Shown: positions 22,571 through 34,454 of the stretch, one piece after another
Numbering within the stretch: the stretch's first letter is position 1
Layout of the letters: the number at the start of each line of letters is the position of its first letter
DNA from: Biscogniauxia marginata
Taxonomy: Eukaryota > Ascomycota > Sordariomycetes > Xylariales > Xylariaceae
Reading direction: 5' to 3'
Assembly (NCBI GenBank): GCA_022695795.1
Contig: MU404071.1
Coordinates: 124,001-188,000 of the forward strand
Length of the DNA: 64,000 nucleotides
Program-made: the position numbers and the translations under genes
Notes under the pieces: generated by a model
Seen by the model: the letters and a program-made list of their open reading frames with translations, nothing else
What the model was told of the DNA's origin: nothing
Database searches by the model: none

Positions 22571-24706
22571 ACTCTTACTTTTCTTTTTCTGCGGTGGATC
22601 GAAGGGTACTCAGCTTAATAGCACGGCACAGAAGTTGGGGGTCGAAGAGCTTTTATAAGATGTTGAGATATTTTAAACGGTTACTAGGTAATTATGCTGA
22701 CAGTCCAAGGGATAATACATGAACCAATTCATACAATCAGATACAACAAAATATTGCTTACTTATGCCCTCGTGACCCCCAATCCACTTCTCCTCCATGG
22801 CAATCGATCGATCTCATTCTAACCTAGTAATAAAACCAGTTGAAGAAGGTTTTTGTTTTGCACAAAGGTGAATAGTGTGAAGTCCTACATTGTATTTGTC
22901 CCACCTCGCTGAATCCTTAGACAATAAAATCACGAACATTGAACTGTATTACAGGTATTCACCTAACTCAAACAAAATTAGCCCCCATATATATATCTAC
23001 AACTGCTTCTAGCCCGCGTGCATTATGTTTCGTCTTTAGGTACATTGCCCTTCTGTCCACAGTGCCCGGCCCTCAGGCGGATCTAAAGGGTTGTCCATGT
23101 GATTGACTCGGAATACTACTTAGGATATACATGTAGACAGACTGGATAGTAGAAATCGACTCCGTACATGTTTGTCGATATTGATCATAGCTACAATTCT
23201 ATCAGTTTCTGCTTGCCCTCTTCTAAGTTGCGTGTGGTGACCGCTCAGACGATTGGCCAATCGCCTCCGGTCTTTTAGGCTTGGCCAGGTACACTGATCG
23301 TCAGACCAGCTCTATTGCGCCCTTTGCAAGGTTGTGGACCGGGTCCCTATCAATAATTGAGGGTAAACTTTCTTTGAAGAACGACTTCGTAACGTCGTCG
23401 AATATCGCTGAACCTCTCGTCAGTCGAGCTCAAGAAAGTGAGTGAAAATAATGAGTGAGTTGAAGGAGCTACAAGGAAGACTTAAATTTAATTAATCCGT
23501 ATAAGAAATGTTGAACGATGCAAAGTCCAGTTGGTATCTTTAGGTACCTACATGTACCTATCACTACTTGGCAGGGCCTTTAAGTCCCTAATTTGAACTG
23601 ACTGTTAGGTGGCTGACAACAATCTGTTTCGCGTATAGATGACCAACATTGAATGTACACATGTGCACAGTCCTTGAGTCTTGACATATTGAAGTATACA
23701 TATTAAAGTGTACATCCTGATTATAGTCACAACAATTGTCATGTGGGGTAGGTAATTCTTAGTTGGATGTAATTAGACAAAACATACCTCAAGTCTCTAT
23801 GGAAAGAGCGAAAATATGACCGCACAATTCAAGTAGTAGCAGAGCAGATTCTTGTTTCAAAGGACTTTGAATTCTGTTCACGCCCATGGGATGTCGCTCT
23901 CATGAAATCCTTAGATCAATTATCATGGCAATTTATCTATTTCTTCGGCATTGGACGTGTCTAACCTGTGCAGCACCGTAGTCATTTCCCATTATTGTCG
24001 ATTTATGCTGCGTGCATCATGAGTGGATTTTTACATTTTGAACTTGCAAACTTTATTCACGATTTGAATGTGTTCTCTAAGATCATAAGTTTATTTCATA
24101 TGAACTACAAGCTGACAATGGCCGCGCGAAAGGCGTGGCGGCCGGCCCGAAACGGCTCGATATATTACTACCTACGAACTAAACCTGAGGTATACCTAGC
24201 ATTGCCACAATAGCCACAACGCCGTACATTGATTAAGCGCACACACTTTACAGCAAAATAACTTTTTAATAATAAAATAAAAATACCAATAATTTACATC
24301 TTTTAATACTATGAATTACGCGTGACCGATTAATATAGGTGTATCTCGTAGCCGATCGAGGGTTATCGAGGGATCTAGCGTTAAGTACGAAAGTCTGGGG
24401 TAAAATGGAAGGATCTGATTGGCTAGTTGAATTGTGGCGGTACTACGGATTAATGAATTAGATGATGGTTGATTTTATTTCTATAAAAACAGCGGGGGTC
24501 ACGGTTCCGAATTTACCTATGCTTCGGAATATGTTAAAGCCCGAGGTATAGAGAAGCTCACGTGACTCAGGCCCCGCCCTGGGCATTAGGGGGGGTCGGG
24601 ACGAGTCAGTTAGTGCTCACGCTGCTGCGTTGAGACTGCAAGCAAGTTCAGGCTTCATCATCTGTAACTGCAGTACGAAGAGGATATTTCTCCCGCCAGA
24701 GACGCC
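22571..24706. other. Divergent intergenic region (2.1 kb)
   Basis: This lies between the divergent monooxygenase and regulator genes and is a candidate control region for both. TACCTA/TAGGTA hexamers occur near 23541-23565 and in the 24165-24195 area. No coding sequence supported, and the ORF at 23968-24213 has no protein-like features. Confidence 0.5.
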
Positions 24707-27094
24707 ATGTCAATAGCAGAACCTTCGCCAGGGCAGAATACACAGGGCACTTCTTTGTCCGGTCTAGCCCAATCGTCCCAGCCTGGAAAGCCATCACGGG
24801 TGCTAGCATGTATACTATGCCAGCAGCGTAAGGTGAGATGTGACCGGAAGTTTCCATGCGCAAACTGTATTAAATCTCGAGCGCAATGTATGCCGGCGAC
24901 ATTAGCACCACGCCGGAGAAGACGCATGTTCCCAGAACGAGAGCTATTGGCACGCGTTCACCACTACGAGAGCCTCCTCCGTCAGAATAATGTGAAATTC
25001 GAACCACTACGCAAGGACCCTAGCGGGGAGTACGAATCCCCGCATCAAGCAGAGCCCAATTATGAGTCGGACGAGGAGCAGCCAGACTCTGCTTCTGCAA
25101 ACCAGGCATCTGCCTCGACGGCTGCCAGTCGTGGGAGAGTATACAAGGCCAAGTATGTCCTTCTCACCCATTTTCTCCCCTTCCTTGAGAAGCAAATATA
25201 AGGAAAACATTTCTGGCCAGCTGACCTTTTTAGAAACTTGTGGCATGCCATGAAGCAAGAAGTAGGACTCCTGAATGTGTGTGATTTCCATTCGTACGGC
25301 CATGAAACTAATACCAAGACGAGGACGATGAAGAGGATTCCTCTAATAGGGATGTAAGTGAAGCCAATATCAAGGAAGTATGGGATCTGCTTTCTCGGGA
25401 TAGTGATCATCTCCTGTTTGGCGTACGAAACTCTTCTGTCGATCTCTCAACCCTACATCCCGAACCCATCCAGATATTCAGGCTTTGGCAGATTTACTTA
25501 GACAATGTCAACCCGTTGCTGAAAGTCACGCACACGCCAAACTTGCAGAGATGCATTGTAGAAGCTACTGGCAATACATCAAACATCAAGCCAGAACTAG
25601 AAGCACTCATGTTCGCTATATATTGTATATCCGTTTCAACTCTTACTGCAGACCATTGCCAATCTATTTTTACCTTCTCGAAACAGGATCTTTTAACGAG
25701 ATTCCATTTCGGCTGCCAGCAAGCTCTCCAAAATTGCCGGTTCCTCCAGACCAGCGATCGAGACGTTTTGACCGCACTTTTTCTTTACCTGGTGTGTACA
25801 TATTGGGGAGATTGCTTACAATGTTCCTGCTTAACCACAAGTCTAGGTTTCCCTCGGGCCTAGAGCTAATCCTCGGTCAATTTCCTCCATGTTTGGTATT
25901 GCCATTCGCATTGCAGAGCGCATAGGCATTCATGACGAGGCAATATGTACCAAATCGCCCGTTCTCGAGGCTGAACTAGGTCGGAGGCTCTGGTGGTCAC
26001 TCAAACTATTCGACGCTCGCATCGGTGAGCTGGCTGATTATAAATCTGCAATACTGGGTACCACGTGGGACTGCCAGATCCCTCTCAACGTGAATGACTC
26101 CGACCTATGCCCCGAGACGACCCGCATCCCTGCCGCTCAAGCGACGCCTACAGAAGCTCTTTTTGTCGTTGTGCGCAGTGTCCTCGGCGACTTCATACGC
26201 CACAGCAGGTTCCATCTCGATTTTATCAGCCCGTCACTAAAGCATGTTGATCATTCCCGCCACCCGCCGGTGGGAGATGGCCTGTTGAGCATAGAAAGGA
26301 CCATTGAAGAAAATTATTTTCGGTTCTGTGATCCAGATAACTCTCTCCATTTTATGGCAATGTGTACAATACGCGGACACCTTGCTAGGTGCCGCCTCGT
26401 GGAATACTATTCCCAACATTTAGGCTCGGATGTCGAGGAGACAGATGGACAACGTGACACCGCAATTTCCTATGCACTCAGCATGCTGGAATGTGATACT
26501 AAAGTCATGTCCTCACCTCTTACCCAAGGTTATATTTGGCTTTATCAATTTCACTTCCCTTTTCTAGCATACATTCATGTCACTAAAGCGTTGAGGCGGC
26601 GTCCGCTCTGTCAGTTAGCTGAACGAGCGTGGGAAGTTATGAGTGACAACCATGATGCGAGGCTCAATGGCCGCTCTACCAATGATAACCCCGTTTACGA
26701 TATGTTTTCAAGAATAGTCCTGAATGCCTGGGAAGCTTGCGAGGATGCATCGATGCAAAAGGGGATATCCTTTGCCCTACCGAGAATGGTGTCAGATATC
26801 AGATTGAGGAGGATACAAAAGGCGGTTTCAACTGAAGCGACACATGTCAAAGAGTCCAACGATGGTTTTTTGATGGATACGACTTTGTATAACGGTCCGA
26901 TATCAACGTCAATGCCAACGGGCCCTAGCAAGCCCGATCTATTAACACCACAAGCAGAAGGGCAAGACAGTTATACAGGAGTAGACCTCAACCCGTACCC
27001 TCAACTATCCGGGCGATCTCCACTAGATGATAGTGGGTACCAACTAGACTGGGAGTCGTTGAATTGGACTGGTTATGGATGGCCGGGTTTATGA
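24707..27094 (+). CDS. Zn2Cys6 transcription factor with fungal-specific regulatory domain
   Basis: Exon 1 is 24707-25152. Intron 1 (25153-25233) has acceptor CTTTTTAG. The coding frame resumes at 25234, and a later 55-nt intron (25792-25846) precedes the last exon, 25847-27094. The total is about 750-770 aa. The DNA-binding cluster is ACILCQQRKVRCDRKFPCANCIKSRAQC (residues about 34-61, spacing C-x2-C-x6-C-x5-C-x2-C-x6-C), followed by basic PRRRRRMFP and a short coiled coil. The fungal_trans middle domain (PF04082) begins around IQIFRLWQIYLDNVNPLL and continues through SISSMFGIAIRIAERIGIH. Between 25270 and 25320 the frame must shift by two, which needs either a very short intron or a frameshift. 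As a cluster-resident regulator it is the obvious candidate activator of the neighbouring flavoenzyme and prenyltransferase genes. Confidence 0.88.
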
Positions 27095-27790
27095 AGTAGG
27101 ATGCAGGTACCAGGTTGGTGCTGCACCCGAAAACACTCGGGCTATTCGAAATTTTCATAATATGGCTAGGCGGAGGACTTATGTAACTAAAACTGTGCAT
27201 TAAATGTTTCCCTCTTTACTCAGGAAAGCATGGCTACAATCTACTAAGCGTGTAATAGAGTTTGTCAGCTATTGCGATATTAATTTACAGTATTACCTAC
27301 AACTACCATCCTAACTATGAATAATTTAGGATCAAATAGTCGAAGCTACCAGTAGATCGCTTTTCAAGATTGCGAAATTGACGAATGCTAGGTAGATGTC
27401 AGAGAAAATTCATTAACTGCCGAAGTCAAGGGTTGCTGACGCGGAGGACATATCCATGTTTTCAAACAAAAGGTTCCAGACACCTTGCGCATCCTCAGGA
27501 GGGGATTTCAAGCTGAAATACCAAGTTATTTGGACATGTTCGGGGATTAGTCAAACCCGTCTTGTTGCTAGAGGATTCACGAAACCCGAACCCACTTGGG
27601 GTAGTCAATTCGGGCGAAGATAGGACCCGAGTCTAGTACACGAGGAAAGACTGCCAGTGCTGCAAAAGAGATATAAAGGGGACTATCCCGTAGCAGGGCT
27701 ACTACGTTCAAACTTTTTATTAGTATTAAAATCGTCATTCAAAGAAACAACGCCCAAATTATTACTTCTTTATCCGCTGCAGCAACAAGT
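27095..27790. other. Intergenic
   Basis: 3' flank of the regulator and promoter of the monooxygenase at 27791. No gene seen. An A/T-rich leader precedes the ATG. Confidence 0.55.
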
Positions 27791-29015
27791 ATGACACCCC
27801 CCATTGCAATCATCGGTGGCGGCCCCTGTGGCTTGACACTTGCTCGCCTATTGGAGTGTAAAGGTGTCAATTACGTTGTATACGAACGGGACGAGTTTGA
27901 CTCGCCAAATCGTGCCGGGGGGAGTCTGGATATTCACGCGGAGACTGGACAGCGCGCCATTCGAGAGGCAGGCTTGTTCGAGGAGTTTAAAAAATTAGCA
28001 AGATGGGAAGACGAGGTCTTCCGTGTTTACGGTAATGACGGAGAGTTCCGCCTCGAGCTCGGCGGGCACGGACGCGGGCGTGATGCCCCTGAGATTGACC
28101 GCGGTGCACTGCGTCGCATGCTCTTGGACTCAATTCCGGAGGAGAAAATTCAATGGGGCCAAGCTCTATCACGCGTTACACTTGGCGAGAATGGCAAGCC
28201 AATCCTTCACTTCGCTAACGGTTCGGACGTCTCCGGCTTCAAGCTGGTTGTCGGTGCGGATGGAGCGTGGAGCAAAGTGCGCCCTTTGGTATGACTTCTA
28301 AGACTTCAACTGCTTCAACACGGATAACAGATCGCTAATAGTCCAATAGCTCACAGAAGCAAAACCTCAATACTCGGGTAAGAATTACATCGAGTCAAGG
28401 ATCGACCATGACAGCCCTATATACGACATTGTTGCCAGCAAAGTCCGGTTCGGCACATTGGCTTGTCTAGGACCTTCAAAGCAGATAGTATTCCAGCGAC
28501 AAGGTGATGGAGCTTATAGAATATACCTCGCAGTCTTGGTACCCGAGAACTTCACTCGCGACGGCTCGATCGACCTTTCCGACACTGAAGCTTGTCGCAA
28601 TAAATTTCTTTCTACCGAGTTTTTCGGCGACTGGACAGAAGAATGGAAGATCTTCATCCGACACTCAGAAAGTTTCCGCAGCTGGCCACTTTACTATCTG
28701 CCGCCGGAAGCTCTTAGCTGGAAGTCAGTTCTAGGGCTGACAGTTATCGGAGATGCCGCCCATGTTGCAATTCCAGCAGGAGAAGGGGTAAATTGCGCAA
28801 TGACGGACGCCTTAGTCTTAGCCAATAAAATTGCCGAGCATGGTATTAACGACCTAAATAGTGCCGTGCGGGAATACGAGGAGGATATGTTTCCCCGAGG
28901 AGTTAAGCTGATCAATGATGGCTTCCTCGTCGGAGACTCTATGTTTCACGAAAACAACCCTGATGAGTTTGTTCGAGTCATGAGAGGGCTTCTTCGAGAA
29001 AATGAGTTCCATTGA
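27791..29015 (+). CDS. FAD-dependent monooxygenase (PF01494, TetX-like)
   Basis: Two exons, 27791-28288 and 28350-29015 (61-nt intron, phase 0), 387 aa. The FAD Rossmann motif AIIGGGPCGLTLARLLECKG lies at the very N-terminus and is followed by YERDEF. The middle GADGAWSKVRP and the late GDAAHVAIPAGEGVNCAMTDALVLA are the DG and GD motifs of group A flavin monooxygenases. RAGGSLDIHAETGQRAI resembles the TetX/kynurenine-monooxygenase-like subgroup. No transmembrane tail is seen, so it is likely cytosolic. Predicted to add one oxygen atom to an aromatic or other secondary metabolite. It follows the Zn2Cys6 gene in the same direction with 0.7 kb between them, which fits co-regulation. Confidence 0.94.
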
Positions 29016-29601
29016 TCCGGTGTCAAATGATAGTAAATGAGGCAGTGTAGATGACGTGGTTGTTTGGCTTCGAAAGGTCACTATAGGATCTCAAAGAAAC
29101 CGAAGACGACAAACTACTTAAGAGGAGCGTTCACAAGAATCAAGACGCCAAGATCCCAGTCTTCCTACTGGGCAGTATATATCCTTAGACAGTAACTAGT
29201 ATCCCCTGTCGAAATCTTTTTTGGAATAGAAAATATAATGAACATGCATTAGATCATTTCCTACCTACAGATTATATTAATGCTCAATGTACCCCCGATT
29301 AATAAAACTTCGATAAGGAACAAAGAGTAAATGAAGCTGTGGTTTATATATAAGGTGCCTTGTAAACGCAATACATGACACGTGAAATGAGATTTATGCC
29401 CCAGGGCCCGAATCTGGTAAAGATTAAAGAGCGGATCAAGGAATGAAGTTCAAATCTGAAATATATAAAAACTTGTCGCAAAAGCGAAGCCTCTAATTGC
29501 TTATTACAATTAGGGCTTATATAGGTACCTAGTCCGCGATAAAACTATATCCCGCATGTTAGCTGTAATTATTCTATATCCATTCGCGTATCATGTCCTA
29601 A
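29016..29601. other. Convergent intergenic region
   Basis: Between the 3' ends of the monooxygenase (+) and the Pth11-like gene (-). A/T-rich, no coding sequence seen. Confidence 0.55.
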
Positions 29602-30863
29602 TTAGACCATCGAGGCCTCTACATGGAACTCTTTGTTAATCCGTATCCGGTTATTTGGTATCAACTCGAGCACATGCCCCTCAAACGTGCCGACGGAGGC
29701 TTGGTCGGAGAGGGCCCTGCCGGTAAGCGCGGTTTCGTCTTGGGGGTGCTGATGGTATGAAGAATGATGAGTCCGTTTGTTCAATTTCCAGCCGGCAGAG
29801 CCCGGGGAGACGCCGGAAGTCTTTCGCTTCTGCAGCAGACTCTTGAACAACGGTGCATAGGTGGGCAAGCAGCAGCCTAGCAGCCCGACTTCATTTTCAG
29901 CTAAGTGCCAGAACAGCGTCCCCGCCGTGTACCATGTGATGTCGGAGAAGTACACAAGCGGCTCGTTTGTAGTGAAGGATATGACCCATCCGAATATGAT
30001 GGCCCGCGTAATACCTATAGCAACGACACTATCTCGTAGTTAGACTCTTCCTATTGTGCGGATTCAATACGGCTATATTTCGTGTCGGTCTTTAGCCAGA
30101 GAATATAGAAAGTAATAACTCACATAGACCCTAGCAAGAAAATACTAGCAACGGCAATCCTCTGTCTCAGGGGCATCTGCAACCGTCGGACGTGTTGAAT
30201 GGGCATGATACAGATGGACACGTCTAGAAGTACATCGGATATGGCAAGAGCAAGGTAGAATGGTTGGACCTGTATGCATGAATTACCGTACTCGATCTCG
30301 AACTTGTTCCAAATGTTCGACACCGGCAAGCACTGGAATGCGACAACTAAGGTAAACGCAATACCCCAGGCTACCGTTAGGCCAAGGAAGACATTGTTCG
30401 CAGTTCGAAAAGCGGAGATGGAAAAGATCCGGCGGTAAAAGAGAAGTACCGAGAGCTTAATAACCCAGAGACCGATCGTTCCCAGGAGTTGGTAGGCGTA
30501 CTTGGTCTTTTCGTACACATATAGTTGTGTAGTGTGGGCCGCCTGGCCATTGATCAGTTCTTGGTGCCCGCCCAGCCCTCCTTTCGTGGTCGCTATAAGG
30601 TCCTTATCAGTCTAATAGTCTCAGCAGCTACATTATCAACTATTTAACTTACCAATGATTTGTGTTATTGACAACGCGATGCATATAAACATCGATGCGA
30701 CGGCTATCCAGTCATCGATGCCTAACTGCGCCCAGCTTTTAAATCGTGCATAGAATCTAAGCCCAACGGAGAAAATAGGAAGGAGTAGAAACAATATACC
30801 CGTTCCTATTAAGACAGATTGAGAATAGGGATTATATGTTGGGTCGTAGTACGGATTAGGCAT
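29602..30863 (-). CDS. Pth11-like rhodopsin-domain integral membrane protein
   Basis: Three exons: 30863-30653, 30592-30124 and 30028-29602 (introns 60 and 95 nt), 368 aa. The start at 30863 (MPNPYYDPTYNPYSQS) gives the usual short extracellular N-terminus. An in-frame ATG further upstream at 30998 is less likely. Family hallmarks: RFYARFKSWAQLGIDDWIAVASM, KLSVLLFYRRIFSISAF, CLPVSNIWNKF, LDVSICIMPIQHVRRLQMPLRQR, and after the second junction GITRAIIFG and WYTAGTLFWHLAENEVGLLGCCLP. Seven hydrophobic helices and a polar tail fit PF20684. Same family as 5007-6483 but clearly diverged. Ligand and signalling partner unknown. Confidence 0.93.
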
Positions 30864-32866
30864 ATCGTTTCTAACGGTTGTATCACACCTCCATGCGTCA
30901 AGATAATACGTATATGAACTGAATGAGAGACAGTATTGACCCAGATTCTGACTTGAACTATGTAGACAAAACGCTTCAGGTACATTAAATATATACACCT
31001 ATATAACACCTCGGTCTTGAGGAATGACAAATAAGAAGTGCAATAACTAGGTAATGTAGGGTAAGCTTACATTAGAACCGAGTGGCTTGTGCCTAAATCT
31101 GTAGTGCTTTCGTAATCGGAGCACTTAACATTGCTTTTGTTTGGCTTTTCCTTATCGTTATATACGCACCACCTCGTTGTTTAACAAACCCTGTCAGTGG
31201 TAGCTAAGCGGCGTTGAGTATTGTCCCATGACCCCCTGATCGTAGATTGTGGAATATGATAACCCTAACACTGGTTGTAGCCAATAGCAGAACTCCATTC
31301 CCAGACAGATCCAGATATCAGTACGACAAAACTCGGTATCACAGCATATGTATTGTTCTTATTTCCCTCAAGTGTATCTCATCTCTTTCCAATATGGTAC
31401 AAATTTATTTTTAGTGTTAGTAACACAAGTGCACTTGCAGAATCACATGTCTTGGCCGTAGACAGTAGCGTGCTCATTCTGATCTGGGTGGACATGTTCT
31501 AGGTAGATGCGAAATGAAGAATAGTACGTCAGGCTCCCTACTAAAGAGTCACAATGTGAATCTACACTTGGCCCGCATTACGACGGAATCTAGAGCCAAG
31601 GGATGTGTGTTGGGGGTTAGTGAGTGCTACGTGTGAATGCTCTACCATGTCGCCATTCTTGCGCCTTCGGAATACTTTGAATTGACCGTTGCACAGAGAA
31701 CTTTACCAGGACTAGGATTAGTGGTACGCAGATGTAGGATTACTTTACGCCTAGACAAGCTCTTCGTTTACCGCAAGCCTCCTAGCCGTCTGAGCCACGA
31801 TAGTGGACCAGGGCTACCACCTACAAGACTTGACAATACGTATTTATAGATGGGGTTCTCTAGTAGTCATTTTTCGGTCGATCCGGTATCTATTCTTTAG
31901 TTTGTGTTCTACTATAACCGAAAACACCAGATTCACTAGGTTAGTAACTGTGTATGAATAACCAACCCCGACGTTGATGTGTTCGTTAGTGGGCACTGAG
32001 CTTATATACGTAAGTCAACAGGTGAAGAAAACGACCTGAGCTCTTAATTATGGCTGCAGAACATTTATATTTATGACGGTTTAGCAGTACCTAAAATAAG
32101 AAGCATATATAGAGAGCATCCACCTCTGGCTAACAGTCCCAAGTTTCTTTAAAGGGTGCTCGATGTGTTATGTATTGAAGGATTTCACGCCCCTTTTTTA
32201 CACTACATGACACTGTTTCTCAGATTCCCTTAAGGGGATGGCCATTACACAAAACGTTCTCCAATGTTACACGGTGTAGCAATTACGTGCTCTTCCACCT
32301 CCCAGGAAAAAAAAGTACAAGAACATGGCTTCTCTTGTAAATTATTAAACGTTGACTGTGAAAATGAATCACTTGGGTAATTATAACATTGAAATTTTGA
32401 AGTTTATAACAACCTTTTTCTGACTCCCTGTTGATGTAGGCCTATCATTACCTCTCCGGGATCCAGATACACTCAGAACCTTGATGCCCCAGTTCGTGTC
32501 CCCGAGTCCATTGGTAGTGAGGTAATTGGCAAAGAGAAGGAGAAAGAGAAGTAATATAAAAGCATCGGCTCAATCCCATGTCCTCCCCTTGGCAACCAAA
32601 GCCAAAGTAGTTCATTCGAACACCGCATCATAAATACCCTATATCACAGTGCTCCTTCGTGCCAGGTTATTATTTCCATCCACTAATATTTTTTCTTTAT
32701 TACTTCGCTCTCGTGCATATTTCCCACAAATATGTAAAAGGCGCAGTCTCGACTTTCCCATATTCTATCCTCCTAGCATGCCCTTCTCACTGACAACTAT
32801 TACCCAAACCATAATGTGTTGACGGAAAGAAATGCCCCTGAATACTCTGTAATACTGGCATGGGCA
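30864..32866. other. Intergenic (2.0 kb)
   Basis: No gene supported on either strand. The ORF at 31637-31849 lacks codon bias or any recognisable motif. The segment 32070-32410 is A/T-rich without transposon signatures. Confidence 0.55.
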
Positions 32867-33100
32867 TTAGTGTACCCGTAGCCGTCGTCGTAGCCGAACA
32901 CGGCTCATATAATAACGCGGAATATGCCGGTGTAAGTACGTGGAGACGACGCCGAGAATATGGCGGTACTTAGACTGATGGGTGGTAATGGGGGCGTTTG
33001 GGAAGGTATTGTTACCACGTGGGTACTTCTTCGGCTTGGGGTTGGCGAAGTGCTCGAAGATGGCTTGTTCGATTGATGGAGAGAAGGTAGAGGACTCCAT
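32867..33100 (-). CDS. Small conserved-looking protein, 77 aa
   Basis: I do not recognise this protein. The ORF from the ATG at 33100 has strongly biased codons (ACC, TTC, GCC, AAC, AAG, CTC, GTC) over its first ~60 residues, as in well-expressed fungal genes. A C/A-rich leader (ACCAACAATCTGTCTCC) precedes the start. The protein begins MESSTFSPSIEQAIFEHFAN, with a middle Lys/Pro patch and a basic Arg-rich tail. No signal peptide or transmembrane helix. The C-terminal ~20 residues are less biased, so a 3' intron or alternative end is possible. Confidence 0.5.
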   Translation of the reverse strand: MESSTFSPSIEQAIFEHFANPKPKKYPRGNNTFPNAPITTHQSKYRHILGVVSTYLHRHIPRYYMSRVRLRRRLRVH

Positions 33101-34454
33101 GGAGACAGATTGTTGGTTTTCGTCCTCAGTTGTAAGGGTTCGAACAGTTGTTCAGGAATAGGGATATTTGGTTGAGAGGTATTCTTGCAGATGTATGTGT
33201 GTTCTTGGGGGTTGGTAAATATTGGAATATAGCAACGAGATGTGCCTAGGTCTGAGTTGGGTAGTTTTTGCCTATAAGTTGGTTGGATATGATTTGCGCA
33301 ATTGCCTGAGGTGTCACATAATTCATGGACACGGAATTGATGAAGGATATTTATTATTGCATGACACAGCAGGCCTGTGCATTATAGTCCAGCAATTCGG
33401 CTTACACATGTCGTAGAGGGCCGAGCAACAATATGTAGGTACCAAACAAGGGGCAATGCCAATGCCGAGGCGTTCAGTCAATTGGTCCGAAGGGCGTATA
33501 GAGAAATCTTTGTACTGCCTGATGACCATTGCTATCATATGCCAGTGAGGCTCAAAAGCTGCCCAATCCCGGTGGCTCTACAAAGTACAGGGGTACCTGG
33601 TTTCAGCACCGTCCGTTGCATGTCGATAAGTGAGCTGATCCGTAGACTCGGTAGCGAGCGCCCCTGTGAGAATGTGAAAATTGCATGTTTGTAACATGAC
33701 ATGCGAGCAATACCAACCTTGGCAGTTATTAACTTTATGTGTATAGGTAAACATATTACATGTAACGTATTCTTGGTCTTCTTGTTAGGGATTGTTGCGT
33801 CTCGTAGTTTCATCACGGGTTGCCTCGGTTGCAACGCTGCCAAGTCAATAAAGAACGCCAGCATCGCGTGGTTCCCGGTTCAGAAGGAAAAGCCATTTCT
33901 AAACTAGGATTTCACGACCTTCGAACTTTCGAGACTTTTACTAATATACACTAACTGTTAGCTAATAACAGACAATCAAGCTACTTGCTAGCAACTGACC
34001 AATATTTTCACTATACTGCTCAGTCGATTCAATCAGGCACCGTAAAATATACAGCATGACTTCGGAGATCAATTGAATAAAAATAAGCCAGCACATTTAT
34101 CGAGCAGTGCCTAGGTAAGAACCAATATACAAATTTGGAATACCAACGAGACGGTACAACCTTGCACAATCGAACCTCCGCCACAGCTTCGCTCTCCACT
34201 AGCCATGAGGTTACCAGGGTATCTCAACAATTGAAGAGATGAATATCGAAAACCGGCCCGGCCCATCGGGCATCTTAAATACCTGGAAACCCCACACAGG
34301 CGGCTTCCATCGGACTTCTTTCGGGTCTCGTCTAAGGCAGCCGATAGCATGAATCACATAGGAAACATACCATCGACAACGACGGATTTCAAGTACACAC
34401 GATAATAATAAAAATAAAACCAAGAACGGAAGCGGGCCTGGAGTAATACGTAGA
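33101..34454. other. Intergenic
   Basis: Promoter side of the 77-aa gene and of fumarylacetoacetase. Several ORFs of about 70-150 codons on both strands (33323-33864, 34111-34657) lack protein-like sequence. Nothing else seen. Confidence 0.55.
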
